Below, one piece after another: positions 35,669-45,737 of a stretch of DNA of 64,000 nt (position 1 is its first letter; the number at the start of each line of letters is the position of its first letter). The notes beneath the pieces are model-generated. The model was not told where the DNA came from and did no database searches. It worked only from the letters and a program-made list of their open reading frames with translations. Both the position numbers and the translations under genes were made by a program. Origin of the DNA: Chitinophaga oryziterrae (GTDB lineage: Bacteria; Bacteroidota; Bacteroidia; Chitinophagales; Chitinophagaceae); contig NZ_WRXO01000004.1 in the NCBI RefSeq assembly GCF_009758125.1, positions 248,001-312,000 of the forward strand, given 5' to 3'.

Positions 35669-38320
35669 ATGAATAGATTCTTACTGAGCATTTTCATATA
35701 CCTCACTTTTTTTATTACTAAAACGTATGCCCAGGCCAGTTTTACGGCTCCTGATACAGTATGCGTGAACAGCCCCGTCACGATACAGAATACTTCAGTA
35801 GGTGCATCAACGTATTTCTGGAATTTTTGTTCCGGGAGTTTATATGGAACACCGGATTTAACAAATCTTGGTAATGTAGGCAATGCACAGAATATGTCAA
35901 CGTTCATGGCTACGGCAAAAGATGGGAATAACTACTATGCTTTTGTGACCAACCTGGGATCTGCCTCTTTACTGCGACTGGATTTTGGCACTAACTTACT
36001 CAATACGCCTACCGTGACCGACCTGGGTAATTTCAACGGGGCGATACCCAATAATACAGAAGGATTGCAGGTTGTAAAGGATTTGGACGGATGGCATGTG
36101 ATTATAGTGGGAGGGGCCTCTGTGGCGGCTGCCTGCATTATGAAACTGGATTTTGGTGCAACACTTTCCAATAACACGCCGGTAGCTACTAACTGGGGAA
36201 ATATAGGCGGAATGAATTACCCGGTAGATCTTTATCTTTTTCAGGATGGAGGTAACTGGTATGGACTGACAGTCAACTTTTATAATAATACGGTCACCCG
36301 TTTTGCATTTGGCGCCAACTTCCGGAATCCACCGGTGGGTACAAACTTTGGTGGAGTAGGAGGTGTGAATATGCCTACCGGTATTTTTGCCATACAGGAA
36401 AATGGGGAATGGCATGTTTTTGTGGCGAATGAAGTAGACAATTCCTTATCCAGGCTTGATTTTGGTAACTCTCTCACAAATACGCCTACAGGTGTAAAAC
36501 TGACAAACCCGCTGTTGAGTGGCCCAAGGGATTTATGTATCATACATGATTGCGGTGGCATCTTTGCTCTGGTGGTGAATCACTTTTCCAATGAACTGGT
36601 AAGACTTGATTTTAACTCGGATATTACCAGTATTCCAACGGCTGTTTCATTGGGGAATGGCGGCAATCTGAGTTTCCCGCATTCCATATCCACCATCTTC
36701 AGGGAAGGAGATAATCTGTATGCTTTCATTACCAATATAGATAATAATACGATTACCCGGCTGGTATTCAAGAGCTGTACGAGTTCCAGTATCGGCTCTT
36801 CCTCACTGGCTGTGGCGCCTCCTGTTTCGTACAGCCAGGCGGGTACTTATACGGTACACCTGCTGACGAATGAGTCCTTACCCGATCAGACCACTTATTG
36901 CAAGAATATCGTTGTGATGCCCACACTGGCAGTTGACCTGGGTAATGATAAAGCGATTTGCGCTGGCACAACGTTATTACTGGATGCGGGTTCTCCGGGT
37001 AACAGGTACCTGTGGAATACAGGCGCTACCACACAAACGATTCCGGTGACGACAACAGGTACTTACAGCGTGACTGTCACCAATGGTGGTTGTACGGCCA
37101 CTGATATGATTAAAGTCACTGTTTCAGATCCTATGGATCTGCATACACCTGTTGTTACAAATATTGATTGCGGTGTCCCTTATGGAAAGATAGAAGTGCA
37201 TCCTACGGGTGGCACACGGCCTTATACTTATTACGTGAATGGAACAAACAGGAACAGTGATTCTGTTTATAGTCAGCTTACAGTAGGGAATTATACAGTG
37301 AGGGTAGTGGATGCATCTGGTTGCGAAGTGTCAGTGCCACTGACTATCACAGAGAATACGCCCGGTATTATCAGGGCAACAGGGACTGGTATTTCCCCTG
37401 AATGTTATGGGGTTACCGATGGGACTATTAATATACAGGTACAGAAAGGGACCGCGCCTTTTGAATATGCGATTGCAGGGCAGCCATATCAACCCGGCGC
37501 TTCGTTTACCGGCCTGGGAAGCGGAACGTATAAAGTGTATATCCGCAATGCTGTTTGTATAGATAGTGTGATGGTCACACTGACCACGCCGCCAGCGTTT
37601 ACAGCTGATGTAATAACAGAAGATGAAATTTGCGAAAGAGGGAATGGGAAGGTCACTGTTAATGTAAGTGGTGGCACTACTCCTTATAATATTTACTGGG
37701 ATAATGTACTGCAAAACAGTAATGTAATAACAGGATTATCGAAAGGTAATTATGCCTTGTCTGTAACGGATGCCAATAGTTGTAATACCGGTTCATCTGT
37801 CGATATCAATAATATCAATCTTCCACCTGTACATATCAACAATCATGATACGACGGTGAATATAGGAGATATAGTAGCATTGCATGCTGTGAATGCGGTA
37901 GATTACCAGTGGACACCTGCGGAAGGATTGAGTTGTACGGATTGTCCTTCTCCATTTGCACAGCCTTTAACGCCTGTTACTTACATCGTACATACAGTTA
38001 CCGGATTAAATTGTGTACCGGCTGATACGGTCACTATCCACCTTACTTATAATCTCTCTTTATATGCCCCTAATGCCTTTTCTCCGAATGGAGACGGGGT
38101 GAATGATGTATTCCGTGTAAAGGGTAAGGGAGTGGCTTATTATAGCATGAAGATCTATAACCGCTGGGGGGAGCTGGTTTATCAAACCAGGGATATGAGT
38201 AAAGGCTGGGATGGGGCACTGCAGGAGGTGGGAGAATACGTGTACATGATAGAATATGCCTTTTACGGAAAGGAGACTACCAAACTGATGCAAAAGGGAA
38301 CGGTGACCTTGGTAAAATAA
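35669..38320 (+). CDS. Large secreted protein: propeller inserted in PKD, SprB-like repeats, CHU_C tail
   Basis: An 883-residue exported protein with signal peptide (1-22). A PKD-like half domain (25-57, TVCVNSPVTIQNTSVGA and YFWNF) is followed by six repeats of about 55 residues, each ending in R-L-D-F-G and P-T-x-x-x-L-G-N patterns (58-370). These look like a six-bladed propeller. The second half of the PKD fold then appears (SYSQAGTYTVHL, about 385-400), so the propeller seems inserted in it. An Ig-like domain (412-480), SprB-like repeats (GGTRPYTYYVNG, about 485-720) and the CHU_C gliding-motility C-terminal domain (NAFSPNGDGVNDVF, about 795-883) follow, a type B T9SS signal. A surface adhesin or glycan-binding role is inferred. 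Confidence 0.85.
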   Translation: MNRFLLSIFIYLTFFITKTYAQASFTAPDTVCVNSPVTIQNTSVGASTYFWNFCSGSLYGTPDLTNLGNVGNAQNMSTFMATAKDGNNYYAFVTNLGSASLLRLDFGTNLLNTPTVTDLGNFNGAIPNNTEGLQVVKDLDGWHVIIVGGASVAAACIMKLDFGATLSNNTPVATNWGNIGGMNYPVDLYLFQDGGNWYGLTVNFYNNTVTRFAFGANFRNPPVGTNFGGVGGVNMPTGIFAIQENGEWHVFVANEVDNSLSRLDFGNSLTNTPTGVKLTNPLLSGPRDLCIIHDCGGIFALVVNHFSNELVRLDFNSDITSIPTAVSLGNGGNLSFPHSISTIFREGDNLYAFITNIDNNTITRLVFKSCTSSSIGSSSLAVAPPVSYSQAGTYTVHLLTNESLPDQTTYCKNIVVMPTLAVDLGNDKAICAGTTLLLDAGSPGNRYLWNTGATTQTIPVTTTGTYSVTVTNGGCTATDMIKVTVSDPMDLHTPVVTNIDCGVPYGKIEVHPTGGTRPYTYYVNGTNRNSDSVYSQLTVGNYTVRVVDASGCEVSVPLTITENTPGIIRATGTGISPECYGVTDGTINIQVQKGTAPFEYAIAGQPYQPGASFTGLGSGTYKVYIRNAVCIDSVMVTLTTPPAFTADVITEDEICERGNGKVTVNVSGGTTPYNIYWDNVLQNSNVITGLSKGNYALSVTDANSCNTGSSVDINNINLPPVHINNHDTTVNIGDIVALHAVNAVDYQWTPAEGLSCTDCPSPFAQPLTPVTYIVHTVTGLNCVPADTVTIHLTYNLSLYAPNAFSPNGDGVNDVFRVKGKGVAYYSMKIYNRWGELVYQTRDMSKGWDGALQEVGEYVYMIEYAFYGKETTKLMQKGTVTLVK

Positions 38321-38322
38321 AA

Positions 38323-38350
38323 AAAGCGACCCGGTTATCCGGGTCGCTTT
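38323..38350. terminator. Terminator between the CHU_C protein and trxA genes
   Basis: A perfect 12-bp stem (38323-38334 with 38339-38350, core GCGACCCGG/CCGGGTCGC) with a 4-nt loop TTAT, preceded by A-rich and followed by T-rich sequence. It can serve both convergent genes. Confidence 0.85.
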
Positions 38351-38371
38351 CATATATAATTATATGATTTA

Positions 38372-38689
38372 TTACAGATTAGACTGTATTTTCTTTTCGA
38401 GTACAGATCTTGGTACTGCACCTACCTGTTTGTCAACTACCTGACCGCCTTTAATGAAAAGGATAGCAGGAATGCTGGTGATACCATAGTTGATAGACAG
38501 CTGCGGGTTCTGGTCCACATTTACTTTACCAACGTTTATCTGACCTGCGTAATCTTTGGACAGTTCTTCGATAACCGGACCGATAGCGCGACAAGGACCA
38601 CACCATTCTGCCCAGAAATCTATCACGCTCAATTTATCTGAGCTTAACACTTCCGTCTGGAAGTTCGAATCTGTGAATTCTAATGCCAT
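38372..38689 (-). CDS. trxA: Thioredoxin
   Basis: A 105-residue thioredoxin with active site WCGPC (Cys30, Cys33), the structural cis-Pro in GITSIPAILFI near residue 72, and GKVNVDQNPQL near 54-64. Length and motifs are canonical. It reduces disulfides of cytoplasmic enzymes such as ribonucleotide reductase and peroxiredoxins. It lies downstream of dnaE on the same strand, separated by about 140 bp, so it may have its own promoter. Confidence 0.95.
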   Translation of the reverse strand: MALEFTDSNFQTEVLSSDKLSVIDFWAEWCGPCRAIGPVIEELSKDYAGQINVGKVNVDQNPQLSINYGITSIPAILFIKGGQVVDKQVGAVPRSVLEKKIQSNL

Positions 38690-38827
38690 GATATTTTAAT
38701 TTATGATTGTTGTTATTCAATTTGTGATTACTATACTTCAAGAATTAAACCGGATCTATATTACTGCTCTTTTGACATGCTGGTTTCGAATCAAATACAG
38801 GGTGCAAGGTAGTGCTTTTTTGATACC

Positions 38828-41800
38828 CTACTTATTGATTGTCTCTATATAAATATCGATATCCCGCTGTTGGGTCAGATAGTGTGCCAGCTCATCATTC
38901 ATCTCTATATGTTTGTTGAATGTGTGCAGTTTCACGGCCATATCCTTATCCCTGTCTATCAGTTGCAGGTACAATTCACTGGCGCCGGGATATTTGGCGA
39001 TATTATCTACAATAAAATCCACGAACTCCCGGGTAATAAATTTAGGCATGGTCACTAAACCTACCTTTTTGGTATGCGTTTTCTTTACTTCCTGTAGTAA
39101 CTGGATCCCGTTTACTTTGAATTCGTACTCAGCATCATTGAATCTTTTTGCCTTAAAACCACCATTTACGAACAGGCAAAGCCCTGTTTTCAGATAGGGT
39201 GCAAAGCGGATAAAGTCCTCACTCCAGAGGGCAAATTCGAACTTGCCGGAGTAGTCCTCTATCGTCATAATGCCAAATTGGCGGTTGTTCCTGGAGATCC
39301 TTTCCTGGGCGCCGGTAACGTACACAGCCAGGCGGAAATTCCTTTCCCTGCCGGCCCGGGCATTACCTGGTGTGGCCAGATCGGCCTGGTATTCTACCAG
39401 GTCCTGCACGGTATTCATGTTATAGAAACGGCTCTCAAAGCGGTAATCATCCAGTGGATGCCCCGAGATGTAGATACCGGTTACTTCTCTTTCATTATTC
39501 AGTTTGAGGATCAGCGGCCATGGATCGCAGGGAGGGATCTTTGGTGGCTCTATGTCCGGTAAATCATCAGCACCGAACAGGCTGCCTATTGAATTGGAGC
39601 CGGCCGCTACCTGGTTACCGAATTTCACGATTTTGTCCAGGCCGGTAGTGTTATCATTTTCCGGTTTGAAGAAGTATTGTGCACGGTGCAGGGCAGGGAA
39701 GCAGTCGAAAGCGCCGGACATGGCCAGGGCTTCCAGTGATTTCTTGTTGACTGCACGCTGGTTCACACGTTTGATCATCTCGAAGATGTTCTGGTAAGGC
39801 CCGTTTTTACGTTCTTCCAGGATGTTTTCCACGGCCGCTTCACCCACACCTTTCAAACCTGCCAGTCCGAAACGGATCTGACCCTGTTTATTCACGGCAA
39901 ACCCTTTGAAGGATTCGTTCACATCCGGCGGCAATACGTCTATGCCCATTCTCTTCGCTTCTTCCATGAAGAAGGTGATCTTTTCAATGTTGCTGGCGCA
40001 GTTCAGTACTGCCGCCATATATTCAGCAGGGTAGTGTGCTTTCAGGTAGCCGGTCTGGTAGGCCACGAAGGCATAACAGGTAGAGTGGGATTTGTTGAAG
40101 GCGTAGGATGCGAACGCTTCCCAGTCGGTCCATATCTTATCACAGATCTTCAGGTCGTGCCCGTTAGCGGCACATCCTTCCATGAACTGTTTCTTCATTT
40201 TATCCATCACCGCCTTCTGTTTCTTACCCATCGCCTTACGGAGTACGTCGGCATCTCCTTTGGAGAAGTTGGCCAGTTTCTGGCTCAGGAGCATCAGCTG
40301 TTCCTGGTATACGGTGATCCCGTAGGTATCGTGGAGGTATTCTTCCAGTTCCGGCAGGTCGTACGCTGTTTCTTCCAGTCCGAGTTTACGTTTGATAAAC
40401 AGGGGGATATACTCTATAGGGCCCGGGCGGTACAGGGCGTTCATGGCGATGAGGTCATCGAACCTGTCGGGTTTCAGTTCACGCAGGTATTTCTGCATTC
40501 CCGGAGACTCGAACTGGAACGTGGCGTTGGTTTCACCTTTCTGATAGAGTTCGTATGTTTTAACGTCGTCCAGCGGGATATCATCAATAGAGATCTCTAT
40601 CCCGTGGTTCATTTTAATGAGTTCAAGGGCGCCCTTGATGATGGTGAGGGTCTTCAGACCCAGGAAGTCCATTTTGATAACGCCGGCGCTCTCGATGATA
40701 CTACCTTCGAACTGTGTCACCAGCAGGTCGGAGTCTTTTGCGGTAGACACGGGGATAAGGTCGTAGAGGTCCTGCGGAGCGATGATGATACCCGCAGCGT
40801 GGATACCCGTGTTACGCACGGAGCCTTCCAGTACGCAGGCCTCCCGTAATACTTCCCCCTGCAGGTCGTCTCCTTTGATCAGTTCGCGGAGTTTACGCAC
40901 ATTTTCCATGTCTTCCGGTCCCAGTCCTTCTTTTTCCACCAGGCTTTTATCACCTTCCATCGGAGCGTTGAAGAGGCGGGCCAGCTGGATACCGGGTTTA
41001 TCCGGGACCATCTTAGCCAGTATATTGGATTCTATCAGGGGAAGGTCCATTACACGCGCCACGTCTTTGATACTCATTTTGGCGGCCATGGTACCATAGG
41101 TGATGATCTGTGCTACCTGGTTCTTGCCATATTTCTGTACAACGTAGTCAATTACTTTCTGGCGGCCTTCATCATCGAAGTCCGTATCGATATCCGGCAT
41201 GCTTTTACGTTCCGGGTTCAGGAAACGCTCAAACAGCAGGTTATATTTAATAGGGTCGATATTGGTGATACCGATACAGTATGCCACGGCAGAACCTGCC
41301 GCAGATCCACGGCCGGGGCCTATGAATACGCCGAGGTCGCGCCCCGCTTTGATAAAGTCGGATACGATGAGGAAGTAACCCGCAAATCCCATCTTTTCAA
41401 TAACGTCCAGTTCGAAGTTGATACGTTCTTCCACTTCGGCCGTCATTTCACTATAGCGGGCATGGGCCCCTTCCATGGTGAGGTGACGCAGGTACTGGTC
41501 CTGCGTAAAGAATCCCGCAGGGATAGGGAAGTTAGGGAGCAGGATATCTCTTTTTAAATCGAGTAATTCTACTTTATCCACTATCTCATTGGTATTATCA
41601 ATAGCTTCCGGGAGATCGCTGAAAAGAGCGGTCATCTCTTCGGTGGTCTTGAAGTAGAACTGATCGTTATAGAAAGCGAAACGTTTGTTTTTAACGGATA
41701 CATCGTCATCAGAGAAATCCTTCATACTCGGCGTACTCTTTTTCTCACCGGTATTGATACAAAGCAGGATATCATGAGCGTTGGCATCTGCCTGGTCCAC

Positions 41801-42463
41801 GTAGTGGGAATCGTTGGAGGCGATGATCTTCACATTATGTTTATGCGCGAATTTCACCAGTGATTCATTCACTTTGATCTGTTCCGGAATACCGTGGCGT
41901 TGCAGTTCCACGTAGTAATCTTCCCCGAAGATGTCCAGCCACCATTTGAATTCATCTTCGCCCGCTTCTTCTCCTTTTTTGAGGATAGTACGAGGTACGG
42001 AAGCGCCTAAACAGCAGGTGGTAGCGATAAGACCTTTATGATACTGGAGGATCAGTTTTTTGTCTATACGGGGATATTTACCGTACAGGCCTTCCATATA
42101 TCCCAGGGAACATAATTTGATGAGGTTACGGTAGCCTTCGTCGTTTTTTGCCAGGAGTACCTGGTGATTACGGATATCTTTTTCTTCACGTGTGAAGGCC
42201 CGTTTAAAGCGGTCTTCCACCACATAAAATTCACAGCCTACAATAGGCTTTACTTTCAGGCGTTTATCTTTTGGATCTTCCGGGTTCAGTTTATTGTTAT
42301 ACGCCTCTGCCACAAACTGGAATACGCCAAACATATTCCCGTGATCTGTGATAGCAAGGGCCGGCTGGTTGCTGGACATTGCTTTCTTGTACAGGGATTT
42401 AATGTCTGCTGCACCATCCAACAGGGAGTATTGAGTATGAACGTGTAAGTGAGAGAAAATCAT
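38828..42463 (-). CDS. dnaE: DNA polymerase III alpha subunit
   Basis: A 1211-residue replicative polymerase (C family). The N-terminal PHP domain has HLHVHTQYSLLDG at residues 5-17; the palm has the catalytic Asp pair in PDIDTDFDD near 398-406 and GPGRGSAAGSAVAYC near 365; the thumb/finger region contains YRPGPIEY and AYQTGYLKAHYPAEYM (about 810), and an OB-fold region is near the C-terminus. Length and order match DnaE rather than PolC. The ATG is closely preceded by GACTTTTG, one mismatch from a -7 box, so the transcript may be nearly leaderless. Confidence 0.96.
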   Translation of the reverse strand: MIFSHLHVHTQYSLLDGAADIKSLYKKAMSSNQPALAITDHGNMFGVFQFVAEAYNNKLNPEDPKDKRLKVKPIVGCEFYVVEDRFKRAFTREEKDIRNHQVLLAKNDEGYRNLIKLCSLGYMEGLYGKYPRIDKKLILQYHKGLIATTCCLGASVPRTILKKGEEAGEDEFKWWLDIFGEDYYVELQRHGIPEQIKVNESLVKFAHKHNVKIIASNDSHYVDQADANAHDILLCINTGEKKSTPSMKDFSDDDVSVKNKRFAFYNDQFYFKTTEEMTALFSDLPEAIDNTNEIVDKVELLDLKRDILLPNFPIPAGFFTQDQYLRHLTMEGAHARYSEMTAEVEERINFELDVIEKMGFAGYFLIVSDFIKAGRDLGVFIGPGRGSAAGSAVAYCIGITNIDPIKYNLLFERFLNPERKSMPDIDTDFDDEGRQKVIDYVVQKYGKNQVAQIITYGTMAAKMSIKDVARVMDLPLIESNILAKMVPDKPGIQLARLFNAPMEGDKSLVEKEGLGPEDMENVRKLRELIKGDDLQGEVLREACVLEGSVRNTGIHAAGIIIAPQDLYDLIPVSTAKDSDLLVTQFEGSIIESAGVIKMDFLGLKTLTIIKGALELIKMNHGIEISIDDIPLDDVKTYELYQKGETNATFQFESPGMQKYLRELKPDRFDDLIAMNALYRPGPIEYIPLFIKRKLGLEETAYDLPELEEYLHDTYGITVYQEQLMLLSQKLANFSKGDADVLRKAMGKKQKAVMDKMKKQFMEGCAANGHDLKICDKIWTDWEAFASYAFNKSHSTCYAFVAYQTGYLKAHYPAEYMAAVLNCASNIEKITFFMEEAKRMGIDVLPPDVNESFKGFAVNKQGQIRFGLAGLKGVGEAAVENILEERKNGPYQNIFEMIKRVNQRAVNKKSLEALAMSGAFDCFPALHRAQYFFKPENDNTTGLDKIVKFGNQVAAGSNSIGSLFGADDLPDIEPPKIPPCDPWPLILKLNNEREVTGIYISGHPLDDYRFESRFYNMNTVQDLVEYQADLATPGNARAGRERNFRLAVYVTGAQERISRNNRQFGIMTIEDYSGKFEFALWSEDFIRFAPYLKTGLCLFVNGGFKAKRFNDAEYEFKVNGIQLLQEVKKTHTKKVGLVTMPKFITREFVDFIVDNIAKYPGASELYLQLIDRDKDMAVKLHTFNKHIEMNDELAHYLTQQRDIDIYIETINK

Positions 42464-42656
42464 CCTGCAAAAGTCCGATACTTAGAGCAGAATAAAAATT
42501 GAAGGAATGTAAAATTATCCACAATGGTGCATAACAAAATGAATTAGTCAAGTTCGTTAACTATCTAAGGCCTGTTATCCAAGCTTTTATATTATGATAT
42601 TATAAAAAACGATTATTTTTAGTAACTTGGCTCCAATTTTAACCAAGCAGGGATTT

Positions 42657-43280
42657 ATGACAAGGAAGGAACCTTTATGGCTGGCATTGATGATGTGTGT
42701 ACTTATGGTGAGTGCCTGTTCTTCTCTTAAAAAAACGAGTAACAGCACCACTAATAACAATCAGGCGCAGTTCCTGGAAGGATTTACGACCACCAGCAAT
42801 TTTAAGGCAAGTACGGTGAAATTGAAGATCGTGACCAGCGGCGCCAATATTGAGACTGCCGAGTTATGGCAGTTCAAGTATGCGCAGATGCTGGATGTTC
42901 CTGTAGAAAAGGTATTAAACACTCCTTTGTATAATTTTATTGAGGACTGGTGGGCTACACCATACCGCTTAGGAGGTAAAAATAAAGAAGGTATCGACTG
43001 TTCCAATTTCACAAATACACTATTGACAACGGTGTTCCGGTACAATTCCTCCGGCACATCATCACAACTGTTCCAGAAAGCGAAAAAACTAAGCAACAAC
43101 CAAATGAAGGAAGGAGACCTGGTTTTCTTCCGTATTAGTCAGAAAGACGTATCCCACGTGGGAGTTTACCTTGCCAACGATAGGTTTGTACACGCTTCTA
43201 CCAGTTCCGGGGTTATGATCAGTGACCTCAATGAACCTTACTGGAAGAAGTACTATGCAGGAGGCGGTAGAATTGAGTAA
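42657..43280 (+). CDS. NlpC/P60 cell-wall hydrolase lipoprotein
   Basis: A 207-residue lipoprotein with signal and lipobox SAC (Cys21) followed by a Ser/Asn-rich linker and a C-terminal NlpC/P60 domain. The catalytic Cys115 is in GIDCSNF, His167 in DVSHVGVYL and a further polar residue around His179 in FVHAS. Such enzymes cleave D-Glu to diamino acid bonds in murein peptides. The start ATG at 42657 is preferred; the frame extends to a TTG at 42627 but the signal peptide begins here. A GT2 gene follows 23 bp downstream, so the two may be co-transcribed. Confidence 0.88.
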   Translation: MTRKEPLWLALMMCVLMVSACSSLKKTSNSTTNNNQAQFLEGFTTTSNFKASTVKLKIVTSGANIETAELWQFKYAQMLDVPVEKVLNTPLYNFIEDWWATPYRLGGKNKEGIDCSNFTNTLLTTVFRYNSSGTSSQLFQKAKKLSNNQMKEGDLVFFRISQKDVSHVGVYLANDRFVHASTSSGVMISDLNEPYWKKYYAGGGRIE

Positions 43281-43303
43281 GAAGACATTCTAAAAATTTG
43301 CGA

Positions 43304-44266
43304 ATGGTATCTGTAATTATTTGCTCCGCGAATAAGAGTCGTTTAGCCCTTGTGAAGCAGAACATTGCTGACACCATCGGTACGAACTATGAACTTATTG
43401 TGATGGAAGATGCAGCATCAACCGGCATCTGCGACGCCTACAACCGGGCTGCTGAAAAAGCCCTTTATGAAGTACTCTGTTTTGTCCACGACGATGTAGC
43501 TTTCCAGACGCCAAACTGGGGTAAGCTGCTCTCAGATCATTTTGAACGGGATGAAAAGCTGGGCCTGTTAGGGCTTGCCGGCAGCCGTTATAAGAGTAAG
43601 ACCTTATCCGGCTGGTGGACAGGCATCCGGGCGGCCGACTGCTGCAACATTCTTCAGCGTAAAAGAAATGGCGATCACCGCCGGTTCCTGGCCCGTCCGG
43701 AAGGATTGACCGGGGATGCTGTTCCTGTGAGGACACTGGACGGTGTGATGCTGGTGATGCGTAAGAAGGTATGGAAAGAGATCCCCTTCAACAGTGAAAA
43801 GCTGAAAGGGTTCCATTTCTATGATCTGGATATCAGTTTGCGTGTATCTGAAAAGTACAAGGCGGCCGTTATTTACAATGTAGACCTGGTACATTTTTCC
43901 ATGGGCCATTTCTCTGATCAATGGATCAAGGCGGCCGTTTATTTCCACAGGGAAGTATGCGCGGTCACCCTGCCATGCAGTATTGATGAGCTACCCGGAA
44001 ACAATGAAGAAGCCGTCTGCAAATCCTGGTTATCGCGTCTGCGCAGGGAGAAGATCACATTTAAGGTGAAGCTGCTCTGGTGCCGGGAAAGCGGGGCCTG
44101 GGAGTTTCCTGCCAACAGGCCTTATGTGATCCGGTTTCTGGCAGCTTTTAACGCCTTGCTAAGACATTTCTTATTCTTAAGTATACATTCGTTAATACTT
44201 GCTCTACATCTTCCGATACTTTTAAACGCAACAACAGGAATGTATACAGTCCCACAAATAATATAG
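43304..44266 (+). CDS. Glycosyltransferase family 2, with extended C-terminal tail
   Basis: A 320-residue GT2-type protein: N-terminal Rossmann-like VSVIICSANKSRLALV, acidic metal-site stretch CFVHDDVAFQ (DD near residue 60) and a later FHFYDLDISLR near 165-175. It probably adds a sugar to a lipid-linked or cell-surface glycan. The ATG at 43304 is preferred over a TTG at 43298. The last 40 residues (about 280-320) are encoded where the convergent flippase gene also reads: the overlap is 119 bp (44148-44266). The tail is hydrophobic (FLSIHSLILALHLPILL) and may be a secondary extension. Confidence 0.8.
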   Translation: MVSVIICSANKSRLALVKQNIADTIGTNYELIVMEDAASTGICDAYNRAAEKALYEVLCFVHDDVAFQTPNWGKLLSDHFERDEKLGLLGLAGSRYKSKTLSGWWTGIRAADCCNILQRKRNGDHRRFLARPEGLTGDAVPVRTLDGVMLVMRKKVWKEIPFNSEKLKGFHFYDLDISLRVSEKYKAAVIYNVDLVHFSMGHFSDQWIKAAVYFHREVCAVTLPCSIDELPGNNEEAVCKSWLSRLRREKITFKVKLLWCRESGAWEFPANRPYVIRFLAAFNALLRHFLFLSIHSLILALHLPILLNATTGMYTVPQII

Positions 44267-45647
44267 AGCGTACCACTATATTTAATAAGGGATTTGGCAG
44301 CCGTACTGTATAATACAGCAGGAAGAAAACGCCTGTTGGTATCAGTACGGCTATCAGTGTTTTATAAGTGAATGGCTGCAGTTTATATACTTTCCAGAGG
44401 AAGCCAAAACGGATCGTATTAAACAGGGTGATGGACACCATATTGGCAATACCTGCTCCTATTAACCCGTGACTTTTGATAAGGACATAAGTAAGAGGCA
44501 GCATACATACCAGTAATATCATGTTTGAATACAACTCGAATTTCCATTTGCGGGAAGTGATGATGATCGCACTGTTCATGCCCGTTCCCAGTTCAATGAT
44601 CTTGGTGAGGCCCAGCATTAATACCAGGGGTTTACCCAGGTAATAAATTTCAGGCATGTCCAGGAACCTGAAGGCATCATCATAATTCAGCCATATCATC
44701 GTAAAGATAAAAGTAGACGCTATCAGCAGGGTTAAAGAGGTTTTGCGGTATACGCTTGCCAGCTTGTCCATATCACGGTCTTTCCATGCCTGTGAAATGA
44801 TAGGGGTAGCCATGCTTGTTGCAGTACGTTGTGGTACTTCGATGACGGACGACATATACTGCGCCAGTGAAAATACGGCTGCATAATTCAAACCAATAAC
44901 ACTGGAAATAACGATGGCATCTATCGTTTTACTCAATATGGAAATAACATTCCCTCCTAATATGAATAATGCATAGGCCAGCATCTTCTTCCATAATCTT
45001 TTTGTTAAGGAGCTGATGCGGAAGGAGAACTGCAGATCTCCTTTATACATAAGGTATAGCAGCATTACCGCAAATAACACGGCATAATTCCAGCTGAATA
45101 TCTCTACATAGGTGTGAAAGGAGATGAGCCCTGTAATGAAAAGGATGATCAGTATAAAACAGAGTATACGGTACAATACTTCCTTCAGAAAGTTGGAAAG
45201 GCCCGCCCTTCGCATATTCCATGCCTGTGATTCCAGTACCTGGAAATATACCAGGAAGAAGGTGATCGGATATATGAGATAAAAATAATTGACCAGCAGG
45301 GGCGATTTGCCGGAATACTTTTTAATGATCAGCGGTTGAAAAAGCAAGGTGCCGCCTAATAATATCAGGAAACCTACCAGCGAGAAAAAGAAAGCGATTG
45401 TCAACAGCTCACTTTTCCCTTCTTTAAGATGACTGCGGTAATAAGGAAAGAATTTAGCCACCACCGTATTACTTCCCAGAATTGCCATACTGCTGAATAG
45501 CATCGCAATTTCCAGAAGAACGATCGTAAGGCCGTATTGTGTGGGTTGAAAGTATTTAAAATAGAAGAATGTATTCAGCGCTCCTAAAAGAAATCCTATA
45601 TAAATGTAAAACGTAGTAATTATACCCTTTTTCCTTATGGTACTCAT
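44148..45647 (-). CDS. Polysaccharide flippase, MOP/RfbX-like
   Basis: A 499-residue membrane protein with about 12-14 transmembrane segments and no soluble domain, typical of the MOP (Wzx/RfbX/MATE-like) family that flips undecaprenyl-linked oligosaccharides. Recognisable parts are YIGFLLGALNTFFYFKYF near residues 17-34, TVVAKFFPYYRSH near 60, and VPQRTATSMATPIISQAWKD near 270. It is encoded on the opposite strand from the flanking GT2 genes and diverges from the GT2 at 45738. Its 3' end overlaps the end of the upstream-lying GT2 gene in convergent orientation. Confidence 0.87.
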   Translation of the reverse strand: MSTIRKKGIITTFYIYIGFLLGALNTFFYFKYFQPTQYGLTIVLLEIAMLFSSMAILGSNTVVAKFFPYYRSHLKEGKSELLTIAFFFSLVGFLILLGGTLLFQPLIIKKYSGKSPLLVNYFYLIYPITFFLVYFQVLESQAWNMRRAGLSNFLKEVLYRILCFILIILFITGLISFHTYVEIFSWNYAVLFAVMLLYLMYKGDLQFSFRISSLTKRLWKKMLAYALFILGGNVISILSKTIDAIVISSVIGLNYAAVFSLAQYMSSVIEVPQRTATSMATPIISQAWKDRDMDKLASVYRKTSLTLLIASTFIFTMIWLNYDDAFRFLDMPEIYYLGKPLVLMLGLTKIIELGTGMNSAIIITSRKWKFELYSNMILLVCMLPLTYVLIKSHGLIGAGIANMVSITLFNTIRFGFLWKVYKLQPFTYKTLIAVLIPTGVFFLLYYTVRLPNPLLNIVVRSILFVGLYTFLLLRLKVSEDVEQVLTNVYLRIRNVLARR

Positions 45648-45737
45648 AATCTGTCGGAGGCGCTGGTTTAAAAATTAAAGGTATTCATAATTTTGGATTA
45701 TTTTGCTTCGCGGTCTGCCAGCAAATATGAAGTAAAT

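Noticed and set aside
40034-40849. A 271-codon plus-strand frame
   Set aside because: Antisense of dnaE; no recognisable protein features.
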